DNA of 64,000 nt from Thermosediminibacterales bacterium (GTDB lineage: Bacteria; Bacillota; Thermosediminibacteria; Koleobacterales; JARRCM01): NCBI GenBank assembly GCA_029982205.1, contig JARRCM010000008.1:1-64000 (forward strand), written 5' to 3'. Positions 8,002 to 15,125 of the stretch are shown piece after piece. The notes under the pieces were generated by a model. The model did no database searches, was not told the origin of the DNA, and saw only the letters and a list, made by a program, of their open reading frames with translations. The position numbers were made by a program, and so were the translations under genes. Every line of letters starts with the position of its first letter. The first letter of the stretch is position 1.

Positions 8002-8709
8002 TTAAGGATCTTCCACTTCTTCCTGAGGTGGGAACAGGCTTTCTAAAGGAGGACACTCTATTTCTATTTCTTGTGGAGCTGCTTCACATGGGGGCGGTAC
8101 ACAGAACCCGTATGTCGGGATCAGCAGTTTAATGAGAGCAGTTACCTCAACTATCTTACAGATTTTAATTGTGCAGATTACTTCATCTGGTGCTTCGCCT
8201 GGCGGGACAGTTTCTAAGCGGCAGAAGCAGACGGCACCAACTACCTCACAGAACACAAACGGTCCTCCGATGGTAGGCCCAAACAGTAAACCCGGCGGTG
8301 GAACATACATTACAATATCCTGGCATACATCAGTAATGGTATGGGTGAATGAACATTGAAGATGAGTTCCTTTAAACAGAGATATGGTTATTTCTACATC
8401 CTGACAGACGGTAATTATCCTCTGGTTATTAGTGCCTGGGATAGGGGGACTGACATTTACTACATTACAATCTGCAAGATTTACTTTGCATTCTACTCGT
8501 GTTGTTTTTGTTGTGTCAACATTTTTGCAGGGTTCGCTTGGGTTTGTGGGTATACGGATTCTTCGAGTGATGATTTCTTCTTTAACACACTGATCAAAGA
8601 CCTTTTCTACAACAATACAGTCTTTTTCAGTTGTAGGCGGGCATTCACGCTGCCCGGTTTGGGGGTTTATAGGGCAAAGACCTGGTTGAAATGGTGCAGG
8701 ACCTGCCAT
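8002..8709 (-). CDS. Cys- and Pro-rich hypothetical protein, probable spore coat/exosporium component
   Basis: A 235-aa protein with 20 or so cysteines, many in the pattern V/I-C-x-V/I or VCQDV/ICKI, and Pro-rich ends (N-terminal GPAPFQPGLCPINPQTGQ, C-terminal acidic PPQEEVEDP). There is no signal peptide and no membrane segment. The repeated strand-like segments (VEKVFDQCVKEEI, VCQDVEITISLFKGT, VCQDIVMYVPPPG, ICTIKICKIVEV) suggest a beta-rich, disulfide-crosslinked fold like those of clostridial spore-surface proteins. RBS AAAGGAGTG precedes the ATG, and a sigma K-like promoter lies ~75-100 bases upstream. I do not recognise the exact family; the coat role is inferred from composition, promoter and neighbours. 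Confidence 0.6.
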   Translation of the reverse strand: MAGPAPFQPGLCPINPQTGQRECPPTTEKDCIVVEKVFDQCVKEEIITRRIRIPTNPSEPCKNVDTTKTTRVECKVNLADCNVVNVSPPIPGTNNQRIITVCQDVEITISLFKGTHLQCSFTHTITDVCQDIVMYVPPPGLLFGPTIGGPFVFCEVVGAVCFCRLETVPPGEAPDEVICTIKICKIVEVTALIKLLIPTYGFCVPPPCEAAPQEIEIECPPLESLFPPQEEVEDP

Positions 8710-8781
8710 ATTCAGTTCACTCCTTTCTTTTTAAGTATGAATTATTTTTTCGCTTGATTAAGGTTTATCTCTTTCTGATAT

Positions 8782-8809
8782 TATATTATGAAGCAGGCAT
8801 TTAAGTTGT
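8782..8809 (-). promoter_or_regulatory. Sigma K-like promoter for the Cys-rich protein gene
   Basis: Minus strand: AC at 8809-8808, 17-base spacer, CATAATATA at 8790-8782, matching AC-N16/17-CATANNNTA. Confidence 0.5.
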
Positions 8810-8867
8810 TACGGTGTTTTATAAGTTTTTATAGGTTTTAAGTGTTTTAGTTTCTTGATACATAATA

Positions 8868-8896
8868 TTGAAAACCATTAAGGAATGTTACATAAT
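8868..8896 (+). promoter_or_regulatory. Possible sigma-A-type promoter upstream of the 8985 gene
   Basis: TTGAAA at 8868-8873, 17-bp spacer, CATAAT at 8891-8896. A second, sporulation-type candidate lies downstream. Confidence 0.35.
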
Positions 8897-8927
8897 TAGA
8901 TAAACTAAAATTTAAAACGAAGGAGTA

Positions 8928-8954
8928 ACACCCGTTAGATAACCTCATATTATA
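8928..8954 (+). promoter_or_regulatory. Sigma K-like promoter for the 8985 gene
   Basis: AC at 8928-8929, 16-base spacer, CATATTATA at 8946-8954, about 30 bases before the TTG start. Confidence 0.5.
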
Positions 8955-8984
8955 TATTAGAGAAATGGAAAGGAGGGAAAAGTA

Positions 8985-9203
8985 TTGGGTGAAGGTGCTG
9001 TGAGAAGATCTAAGGACAGTCAAAAAGAAAAATTTTTGGTACGTTTCGGCAGGCGTGGATTTACCGAAGAGGATTATGAAAAAATCTTTTCAAAAAAACA
9101 AAATGGAGTCATTAAGCTTAACAGAAGTTCTAGAAAGCTAAATTCAGCAATTAAAACCTATTCTAGGGGAAAAAAAGTTGAATTTGAAAACCCTCGCTGT
9201 TGA
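8985..9203 (+). CDS. Small basic hypothetical protein (72 aa), possibly frameshifted
   Basis: TTG start with a strong RBS (AAAGGAGGG) and a product of 72 aa rich in Arg/Lys (VRRSKDSQKEKF, FGRRGFTEEDYEKIFSKK). No family is recognised. A terminator at 9251-9282 closes the unit. From about 9130 another frame (+2 relative) reads as a coiled-coil-like stretch (QQLKPILGEKKLN, then AVEKNKLEITDRESEIKQ), more protein-like than this frame's own C-terminus, so a frameshift near 9104-9140 is possible. The sporulation-type promoter and neighbours suggest a spore-associated product. Confidence 0.45.
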   Translation: MGEGAVRRSKDSQKEKFLVRFGRRGFTEEDYEKIFSKKQNGVIKLNRSSRKLNSAIKTYSRGKKVEFENPRC

Positions 9204-9250
9204 AAAAAATAAATTAGAAATAACTGACCGTGAGTCAGAAATTAAGCAGA

Positions 9251-9282
9251 CTCTATCAGGGGATTTCCTGATAGGGTTTGTT
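9251..9282 (+). terminator. Terminator after the small basic gene
   Basis: CTATCAGG/CCTGATAG stem (9253-9260 with 9267-9274) and a GT-rich tail with few consecutive T. Confidence 0.6.
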
Positions 9283-9313
9283 TGTATTATTGGTAACAAA
9301 AAGGAATGAAAAT

Positions 9314-9341
9314 GAATATAATACATTAATGCCATATTATA
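9314..9341 (+). promoter_or_regulatory. Mother-cell (sigma E/K-like) promoter for the CotE-like gene
   Basis: GAATATA at 9314-9320 (near sigma E -35) and CATATTATA at 9333-9341; the 9-mer is identical to the one at 8946-8954. The 12-base gap is short for sigma E. Confidence 0.4.
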
Positions 9342-9363
9342 TTAAGGAAGGGGGGAGTGAATG

Positions 9364-10068
9364 ATGGCTGTAAATCAACAAATTCTAGCTAGAGGAACTA
9401 AAGGTTTTCAACACAGGTTTCAGTTTGCTACACCACCTAAAGTTGAAGTTGCAAGCATGAAAGTGTACAATATAAAAACTTTTGGAGAGCTTATTGGAAA
9501 AAATAAAATACTGATTTTTGGAAGCTATGACTTGATTGTTTGCTATAGAGGCGAACAGACTAATTATGAAGTAAAGAAATTATCTAAAAACTTTTGTGAA
9601 GTTTTAAACCTGGAGTTTGAAAATGAGAAACTTAATGATGAAACTGAAATACAGGTTATGACCTATTTTTGCAGGGAACCAGATACTAAATATCATATTA
9701 TAATGGGTTTAGACCCTTCCATTAAAGGGTTGATTCAGAACCTTTCGGGAACACCTCATAAGATGGTTATAGAAGTAAATGGGGAGATTTGCGGTGAGGT
9801 TAAAGAAAAAGAAAAAGAAACACAAAAGGAAGGCTTGATTGATAGACAAGAATTTCAAACAGATAAACAGCTTATGGAAACCATAAATTCAACTATGAGA
9901 AATACTCAGTATAAAGATATAAAAGGTGTTAAAGCGGTGGATTCCGGTCAAAAGGACCTAAAACTGAAAAATCATACTTCGGGATCAAAAAATCATTCAA
10001 TAAGCATGACTGAAGAGGAATATAATAAAATGCTGAGAGAACTGAAAAAAAGGTATTCAGGTGGGTGA
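9364..10068 (+). CDS. CotE-like outer spore coat protein
   Basis: A 234-aa protein. The N-terminal ~145 residues resemble CotE: a G-x-YD-x-x-V-x-Y beta segment (FGSYDLIVCYRGEQTNYEV), then LSKNFCEVLNLEFENEKL and TEIQVMTYFCREP, matching the GFYDVNVWYS and RQPNC regions I recall from Bacillus CotE. The C-terminal ~85 residues are Lys/Glu-rich and low complexity, without the acidic CotE tail. In Bacillus CotE organises the outer coat. I prefer ATG 9364 (MAVNQQILARG), 7-8 bases after GGGGAG; ATG 9361 is possible. Call made from motif similarity only; SPOCS/DUF3794-like is the alternative. Confidence 0.55.
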   Translation: MAVNQQILARGTKGFQHRFQFATPPKVEVASMKVYNIKTFGELIGKNKILIFGSYDLIVCYRGEQTNYEVKKLSKNFCEVLNLEFENEKLNDETEIQVMTYFCREPDTKYHIIMGLDPSIKGLIQNLSGTPHKMVIEVNGEICGEVKEKEKETQKEGLIDRQEFQTDKQLMETINSTMRNTQYKDIKGVKAVDSGQKDLKLKNHTSGSKNHSISMTEEEYNKMLRELKKRYSGG

Positions 10069-10326
10069 GGCACTCGGAACGCTAATTGTAAACCCAGTCG
10101 GGGGCTGGGATTAATCGATAGTTTGAAGGACATCAGATTTACTAACAATCATTATAAATCGGGTTTTAAAATTGAAAGTAATAATAGCAATAAAAACAAG
10201 TGAACCTTTAAAGGCCAGCAAATTATGGGGTCTTTAGTTTTTGCTTTAGGCAATAGTTTTAATCTTTATAGTTTAAAACTGGTCAAAAAAGGGTATTATA
10301 TTAATAAGAAGAAAGGAGGTGTTTTA

Positions 10327-10776
10327 TTGGCTTTAATACCTTGGGAACCGTCATATGAACTTGGAAGGCTCAGGGAGGAAATGAATAGGCTTTTTGATCG
10401 CTCTTTCAATGATATTTTTCCTGTTTTTGGCCGGCAGCCTTCAGTAGATATTTTTCAAACGGAAAATGATGTTGTAATTAAAGCTGAGATGCCGGGAGTA
10501 AATCCTCAAGATCTGGATATCAATGTAACTGAAAATACCATAACTTTACAAGGGGAAATAAAACATATAAATGAAACAAATGAGGAAGGATATATTAGGA
10601 AAGAGCGCAGATATGGTAAATTCTACAGAACTTTTCCTTTGCCTGTAGAGGTAAAACCAGAAAATGCCAGAGCATCTTTAAAAAATGGGATTCTTGAAAT
10701 TAGATTGCCTAAGTCCGAAAAAGCAAAACAAAAAGGCATAAAAATAAAAGTTGAAGGCGATAACACCATTCATTAG
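10327..10776 (+). CDS. Hsp20/alpha-crystallin family small heat shock protein
   Basis: A 149-aa chaperone that holds unfolding proteins. The alpha-crystallin domain spans residues ~40-145, with PSVDIFQTENDVVIKAEMPGV at its start, RRYGKFYRTFPLP in the middle and the A-x-x-x-NGILEIRLPK motif near the end. The N-terminus (LIPWEPSYELGRLREEMNRLFD) is typical. TTG 10327 is chosen because AAAGGAGGTG lies just upstream; the same frame extends to an ATG at 10225 but that extension lacks family similarity. The 258 bases between it and the CotE-like gene hold only a short GC stem near 10090-10105; I see no gene there. Confidence 0.92.
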   Translation: MALIPWEPSYELGRLREEMNRLFDRSFNDIFPVFGRQPSVDIFQTENDVVIKAEMPGVNPQDLDINVTENTITLQGEIKHINETNEEGYIRKERRYGKFYRTFPLPVEVKPENARASLKNGILEIRLPKSEKAKQKGIKIKVEGDNTIH

Positions 10777-10894
10777 GCCGGGTAAAAATTTCTGGCCTTG
10801 CTGTCAGGGTTAGAAAATTAAGAATATAAAAAATTTGTAGTTTTAGAGATAACAGGAAGGATTTTTCATCTCTGTGTTGAATTTATGTTTGAAT

Positions 10895-11103
<209 letters not shown>

Positions 11104-11110
11104 AAATTAT

Positions 11111-11145
11111 AATTTCCCCCTTCGTCTTTTGGACGGAGGGGGAAT
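11111..11145. terminator. Stem-loop between convergent ferredoxin and the RNase HII-like gene
   Basis: AATTCCCCC-TTCGTC paired with GACGGAGGGGGAATT; weak T run on either side. It probably serves both convergent genes. Confidence 0.6.
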
Positions 11146-11183
11146 TGTATTATTATGGTATCAATGTTTAGTTCAGGGAGGTT

Positions 11184-11822
11184 TTAACACCGATCATGAA
11201 TATAAATAGTATTGTTTCGGTTGCTTTTATAAGTAAGAATCTTTACAAAACTTTTGTCCGGAATCTTTTTACCGCATTTAAGACAATAAAACTTAGAATT
11301 TTCAAGATAGCCATATGAAACATTGACAGGCAGGTTGCCGTATTTCTGCCAGCTGCGCCATCCGGTTTTACATAAGTTTGCCCTGTTTTCATAATCTGCA
11401 TAAACCCATTTTAACAATTTATGAAAATGAAAAGGGTATTTTGTATATGTTATATAGTCTCGGGGCAGGCCTAATGAAACAACATAGTTTTCAAAAGTTC
11501 TTTCTACAAGAGTTTGAAGAGGGTTTTGGATTTTGGTGTTTTGGTACTTATAGCTCTGATTTTTGAGCCATTCCCTAAGTTTATCAAAAATATATCCTTT
11601 GCATACATAAATTTCTTCGTTTTTAGTTACATTAAATCTGTCAAACGCTTTTTTTGCTATTTTTATAACATAATCTTGATAAAGTTTTTTGTTGAAATTT
11701 TCCGGTGTATATAAACTTAATGGAATAATCTCATAGAAGAATTTGTCAGTCTCTCGTTTGAGTATCCCTATACAGGTTCCTCCTATAAGGCTTCCACTTC
11801 CGGCATCGTCAATTTCTATCAA
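11184..11822 (-). CDS. Hypothetical protein with RNase HII-like N-terminal motif and zinc-ribbon C-terminus
   Basis: A 212-aa protein of no family I can name. Residues 3-15 (EIDDAGSGSLIGG) closely echo the RNase HII active-site loop D-E-A-G-R-G-x-L-x-G, with Asp5 and Asp6 in place of Asp and Glu. This is followed by strand-helix patterns that fit an RNase H fold (CIGILKRE, FFYEIIPL, EIYVCKGYIFDKLREWL). The C-terminus has CLKCGKK (about residues 186-192) and a final HDRC, a likely zinc site. It is longer and more divergent than a house-keeping rnhB. ATG 11822 is preceded by GGAGGGAG. Enzymatic activity is inference. Confidence 0.6.
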   Translation of the reverse strand: MIEIDDAGSGSLIGGTCIGILKRETDKFFYEIIPLSLYTPENFNKKLYQDYVIKIAKKAFDRFNVTKNEEIYVCKGYIFDKLREWLKNQSYKYQNTKIQNPLQTLVERTFENYVVSLGLPRDYITYTKYPFHFHKLLKWVYADYENRANLCKTGWRSWQKYGNLPVNVSYGYLENSKFYCLKCGKKIPDKSFVKILTYKSNRNNTIYIHDRC

Positions 11823-11938
11823 TAAACTCCCTCCTGCTATAATAGTATTTCATTAAAAAGGATAAGTATAAAAAAAACGTCTTACGACGCTTCCTCTAAT
11901 ATCGTTTATTTAAAACATATATTTTAGTGTTAAAAAAA

Positions 11939-12015
11939 TGGTCGGGGCGGCGGGATTTGAACCCACGACCTTTCGGACCCGAACCGAACGCGCTACCAAA
12001 CTGCGCTACGCCCCG
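11939..12015 (-). tRNA. tRNA-Pro (anticodon CGG)
   Basis: 77 nt including an encoded CCA. Acceptor CGGGGCG/CGCCCCG, D stem GCGC/GCGC, anticodon stem TTCGG/CCGAA with loop TTCGGGT giving anticodon CGG and G37, T arm GTGGG-TTCAAAT-CCCGC, discriminator A. It reads codon CCG. Confidence 0.97.
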
Positions 12016-12024
12016 ACGAATTAT

Positions 12025-12053
12025 ATTATACTATAAAACAATAAAAAATTCCA
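12025..12053 (-). promoter_or_regulatory. Promoter of tRNA-Pro(CGG)
   Basis: Minus strand TGGAAT (12053-12048), 17-bp spacer, TATAAT (12030-12025), 10 bases before the tRNA. Confidence 0.5.
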
Positions 12054-12079
12054 GATTACTTAATTTATTTTTTTAATTA

Positions 12080-12110
12080 GGGGGAAAAGATTTTTAGATA
12101 GCTTTCCCCC
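12080..12110 (-). terminator. Stem-loop downstream of the DUF1657 gene
   Basis: GGGGGAAA/TTTCCCCC stem, 14 bases past the DUF1657 stop. It lacks a poly-T tail on the minus strand, so termination is uncertain. Confidence 0.4.
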
Positions 12111-12123
12111 CCTATTCTGATTG

Positions 12124-12336
12124 CTACTGCTGATACTGCTGATTTAATGGGTTGTTTTCATTTAAATAGTTAAGTCTGCCGTTTATCTGTTCAATGTGTC
12201 TTTGCATATCATTGGCCATAGACTGAAACATTGTTTTAGCAGTTTGATCTTGTGTTGACTCGGCGAAAGTTTGATAGCTTCCCAGTGCGGATTGAGCAGT
12301 GGCCAGTGCTTTTTTTAGATCACTTTGAACTGTCAT
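12124..12336 (-). CDS. DUF1657 small helical protein
   Basis: A 70-aa, all-helical, Gln-rich protein (TVQSDLKKALATAQSALGSYQTFAESTQD, then TAKTMFQSMANDMQRHIEQINGRL), matching DUF1657. In Bacilli the family is found in the spoVA2mob group of germination and spore-heat-resistance genes, and in clostridia as stand-alone sporulation genes. A strong RBS (TTGGAGGTG) precedes the ATG. The upstream region holds a near-perfect forespore promoter, so expression inside the developing spore is expected. Molecular role unknown. Confidence 0.82.
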   Translation of the reverse strand: MTVQSDLKKALATAQSALGSYQTFAESTQDQTAKTMFQSMANDMQRHIEQINGRLNYLNENNPLNQQYQQ

Positions 12337-12375
12337 GTATTCACCTCCAATTTAAAAAAATTCATTTTACAAAAA

Positions 12376-12405
12376 TAGTATGGTGTTTAACAGTTTGATT
12401 TATAC
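12376..12405 (-). promoter_or_regulatory. Forespore (sigma F/G) promoter of the DUF1657 gene
   Basis: Minus strand GTATA (12405-12401), exactly 18 bases, CATACTA (12382-12376). This matches GHATR-N18-CATNHTA at every informative base. Confidence 0.72.
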
Positions 12406-12484
12406 TAATTAAAAGATTCCTTTAATATAAATCTTATAAATGTTAAACAAAAAAAGGGAAAATGCTCAATTTATAGAACTATGT

Positions 12485-12498
12485 ATTACATATGTAAT
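12485..12498. promoter_or_regulatory. 14-bp perfect palindrome upstream of the M16 operon
   Basis: ATTACATATGTAAT, about 10 bases before the RBS of the first M16 gene. It may be an operator or chance in AT-rich DNA. Confidence 0.25.
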
Positions 12499-12521
12499 TA
12501 ATTTTTGGGAGGTTGTAGATA

Positions 12522-13796
12522 GTGAATGGTGTATTTGTTAAAAAAGAAATTAATGATGGTATTCGCGTTTTTGTAAATTCCACTGACAAATTTAAGACTA
12601 TTACTGTAAAAGTTTTTGTTCACCAAAGTTTACGAGAAGAAACAGTTACAAAAACGGCTCTCATTCCATTTGTTTTAAAGAGGGGCTGTGAATTTATGCC
12701 CACATCTCAGGAAATTACAACTTATTTAGAAAACCTTTATGGAGCCGGGTTTGATGTGGATATTATCAAAAAAGGGGAACGCCAGATTATTGAATTTGAC
12801 ATGGATGTAGTAAATGACAAGTTTTTACCACCTAACACAGAAGGACTTTTAGAAAAAGGCCTTCAAGCGTTAAAAGAAATAATGATGAATCCACTCTTAG
12901 AAAACGGTGGCTTTAATAAGACCTACTTTGAACAGGAAAAAGATGTTTTACTCAGAAATATTAAAGACCTCTTTAATAACAAAAGGGCTTATGCAGTGGA
13001 ACGTTGTTTCCAGGAAATGTGTCGGGATGAAAGGTTTAGCCTTTACAAATATGGTAAAGAAGAAGACTTAGAAGATTTAGATCCTGTGAAACTTTATGAT
13101 TATTATGATGAAATGTTAAAACATAATCCCATTGATGTGTTTGTAATGGGAGATGTTGATGTAGAAAAGGTATTTGAAACTGCAGAGAAAATGTTTAAAT
13201 ATCCCAGGGGAAATATAAAAGCAATTCCTCCAACACTTGTTGATAAAAAAGTTGAAAAAGAAAAAACGGTTATAGAAAAACAAAAAGTTAACCAAGGAAA
13301 ACTATCCCTTGGTTTGAGAACATATACTGTTTATGGGGATGATGACTATTATCCATTACTTGTATGTAATGGTATACTAGGTGGAGGAGTTCATTCAAAA
13401 CTGTTTCAAAATGTGAGAGAAAAGGCAAGTCTTGCTTATTATGTTTTTTCAAGAATTGAAAAACTAAAAGGAGTCATGGTTATAGCTTCAGGAATAGAGT
13501 TTAAAGATTATGATAAGACCCTTGATATAACGAAAAAACAGATATCAGATTTAAAGAATGGTGTAATTTCCGACTACGAAATGTCTGCCACAAAAAAAAT
13601 GATTATCAGTTCTTTAAAAGAAGTTGCAGATAATCCAATGGCAACGATAAATCTCTATCTGGATGGTGTGATAGCCGGCAAAATAGAGGAAATCGATGAC
13701 ATGATAAAAAATATCGAAAAAGTAACTAAACAGGAAGTTGTAGAGGCCGCGAACAAACTTAAGCTTGATACTGTTTACTTCTTGACACAAGAATAA
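12522..13796 (+). CDS. M16-family peptidase-like protein, non-catalytic partner (YmfF-like)
   Basis: A 424-aa M16 (insulinase/pitrilysin) family protein. The fold is recognisable (LYGAGFDVDIIKKGERQIIEFDM, QGKLSLGLRTYTV, LFQNVREKASLAYYVFS), but the N-terminal zinc motif HxxEH is absent: the matching segment reads LIPFVLKRGCEF. It therefore likely pairs with the active homologue encoded 31 bases downstream, as YmfF and YmfH do in Bacillus. GTG 12522 follows GGGAGG. The pair degrades or processes peptides in the cytoplasm; the substrate is unknown. Confidence 0.85.
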   Translation: MNGVFVKKEINDGIRVFVNSTDKFKTITVKVFVHQSLREETVTKTALIPFVLKRGCEFMPTSQEITTYLENLYGAGFDVDIIKKGERQIIEFDMDVVNDKFLPPNTEGLLEKGLQALKEIMMNPLLENGGFNKTYFEQEKDVLLRNIKDLFNNKRAYAVERCFQEMCRDERFSLYKYGKEEDLEDLDPVKLYDYYDEMLKHNPIDVFVMGDVDVEKVFETAEKMFKYPRGNIKAIPPTLVDKKVEKEKTVIEKQKVNQGKLSLGLRTYTVYGDDDYYPLLVCNGILGGGVHSKLFQNVREKASLAYYVFSRIEKLKGVMVIASGIEFKDYDKTLDITKKQISDLKNGVISDYEMSATKKMIISSLKEVADNPMATINLYLDGVIAGKIEEIDDMIKNIEKVTKQEVVEAANKLKLDTVYFLTQE

Positions 13797-13827
13797 ATTT
13801 ACCGAACCAAAGAAAGGTGGATTGATT

Positions 13828-15093
13828 ATGAAAGAGAGAATTGTTTCTAAGGTATTGGATAATGGGCTTAGTGTTTTTTTGATGCGTAAAAAGGGTTATA
13901 ATAAAAAATTTGCCATTTATGCTACACATTATGGTTCCATTGATAACGAGTTTGTTATTCCGGGAGAAGAAAAACCCATTAAGGTGCCTGATGGCATAGC
14001 CCATTTTTTGGAACATAAACTATTTGAAGAAGAATACGGCAGTGTGATGGACAGATTTGCCGAACAAGGAGCTTCTTCAAACGCTTATACAAATTACACT
14101 ACAACTGCTTACCTTTTTTCATGTACTGACAGATTTTATGAAAATTTAGACCTTTTAATAGATTTTGTTCAAAAGCCGTATTTTACAAAAGAAAATGTTG
14201 AGAAAGAAAAAGGAATCATCGAACAGGAAATCCGCATGTATTTAGATGACCCTGGATGGAGGGTTTTTATGAATCTTCTAAAAGCGTTATATCATAAACA
14301 TCCTGTCAGAATTGATATAGCAGGAAGTGTAGAATCAATTAGACAAATTGATATGGATACCCTTTATAAATGCTATGAAACCTTTTATAATCCAGAAAAC
14401 ATGGTGCTTTTTGCAGTGGGTGATTTCGATGAAGCTGAGGCCCTGAATAAAATTGAGTCAAACTTTAAAAAGAGGAAGTATGAAGTTCATGGAAAAATTA
14501 AAAGGTTTTATCCTGAAGAACCGAAGGAAATTTATAAAACAAAAATAGTTGAAAACCTCTCGGTTTCAGAACCTCTTTTTCATATGGGATTTAAAGATAC
14601 AGATGTAGGTTATGATGGCAGTAAGCTGTTAAAAAAAGACATTACAACCCGGATTCTCTTAGACATGATACTGGGAAGAAGTTCCAAACTCTACCGGCAA
14701 TTATATGAAGAGGGTTTGATTGATGATCGTTTCAGTTTGGATTATGAAGGCCAAAAAGACTACGGTTTCTGTGTTATTGGTGGCCCTACTCGTGATCCTG
14801 AAATGCTTCATGATCGTATTTTAAAAGGATTAGAAGAATATAAGGTTAAAGGCTTAAACAAAGAAGATTATGAAAGAAACAAAAAGAAAATGATTGGAAA
14901 CTATATTAAAGGCTTTAATTCTCCGGAATTTATAGCAACAACGTTTATATCCTACCATTTTAAAAATATTAATATTCTACAGTACCTTGAATATTTGAAT
15001 ATTATCACTTTCAAGGATGTTGAGGAGCGTTTTTCAAGCTTTTTAGACCCTAAATACCATTCTTATTCAGTAATTTTACCTGATGAGAAGTGA
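13828..15093 (+). CDS. M16-family zinc peptidase (YmfH-like)
   Basis: A 421-aa M16 peptidase with the inverted zinc motif HFLEH at residues 59-63 and the downstream glutamate region KENVEKEKGIIEQEIRMYLDDP, so it should be catalytically active. The C-terminal half carries the usual R-x-L-Y segment (SSKLYRQLYEEGLIDD). ATG 13828 is favoured, with AAAGGTGG 7 bases upstream; a TTG two codons earlier is possible. It forms an operon with the inactive-looking homologue upstream and lgt downstream. Confidence 0.9.
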   Translation: MKERIVSKVLDNGLSVFLMRKKGYNKKFAIYATHYGSIDNEFVIPGEEKPIKVPDGIAHFLEHKLFEEEYGSVMDRFAEQGASSNAYTNYTTTAYLFSCTDRFYENLDLLIDFVQKPYFTKENVEKEKGIIEQEIRMYLDDPGWRVFMNLLKALYHKHPVRIDIAGSVESIRQIDMDTLYKCYETFYNPENMVLFAVGDFDEAEALNKIESNFKKRKYEVHGKIKRFYPEEPKEIYKTKIVENLSVSEPLFHMGFKDTDVGYDGSKLLKKDITTRILLDMILGRSSKLYRQLYEEGLIDDRFSLDYEGQKDYGFCVIGGPTRDPEMLHDRILKGLEEYKVKGLNKEDYERNKKKMIGNYIKGFNSPEFIATTFISYHFKNINILQYLEYLNIITFKDVEERFSSFLDPKYHSYSVILPDEK

Positions 15094-15125
15094 GCTGTTC
15101 AGTATTTGATTAAGAGGTGAAAAGA

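Noticed and set aside
10069-10326. Possible riboswitch or small RNA before hsp20
   Set aside because: One short GC stem only; no known riboswitch core or terminator seen.
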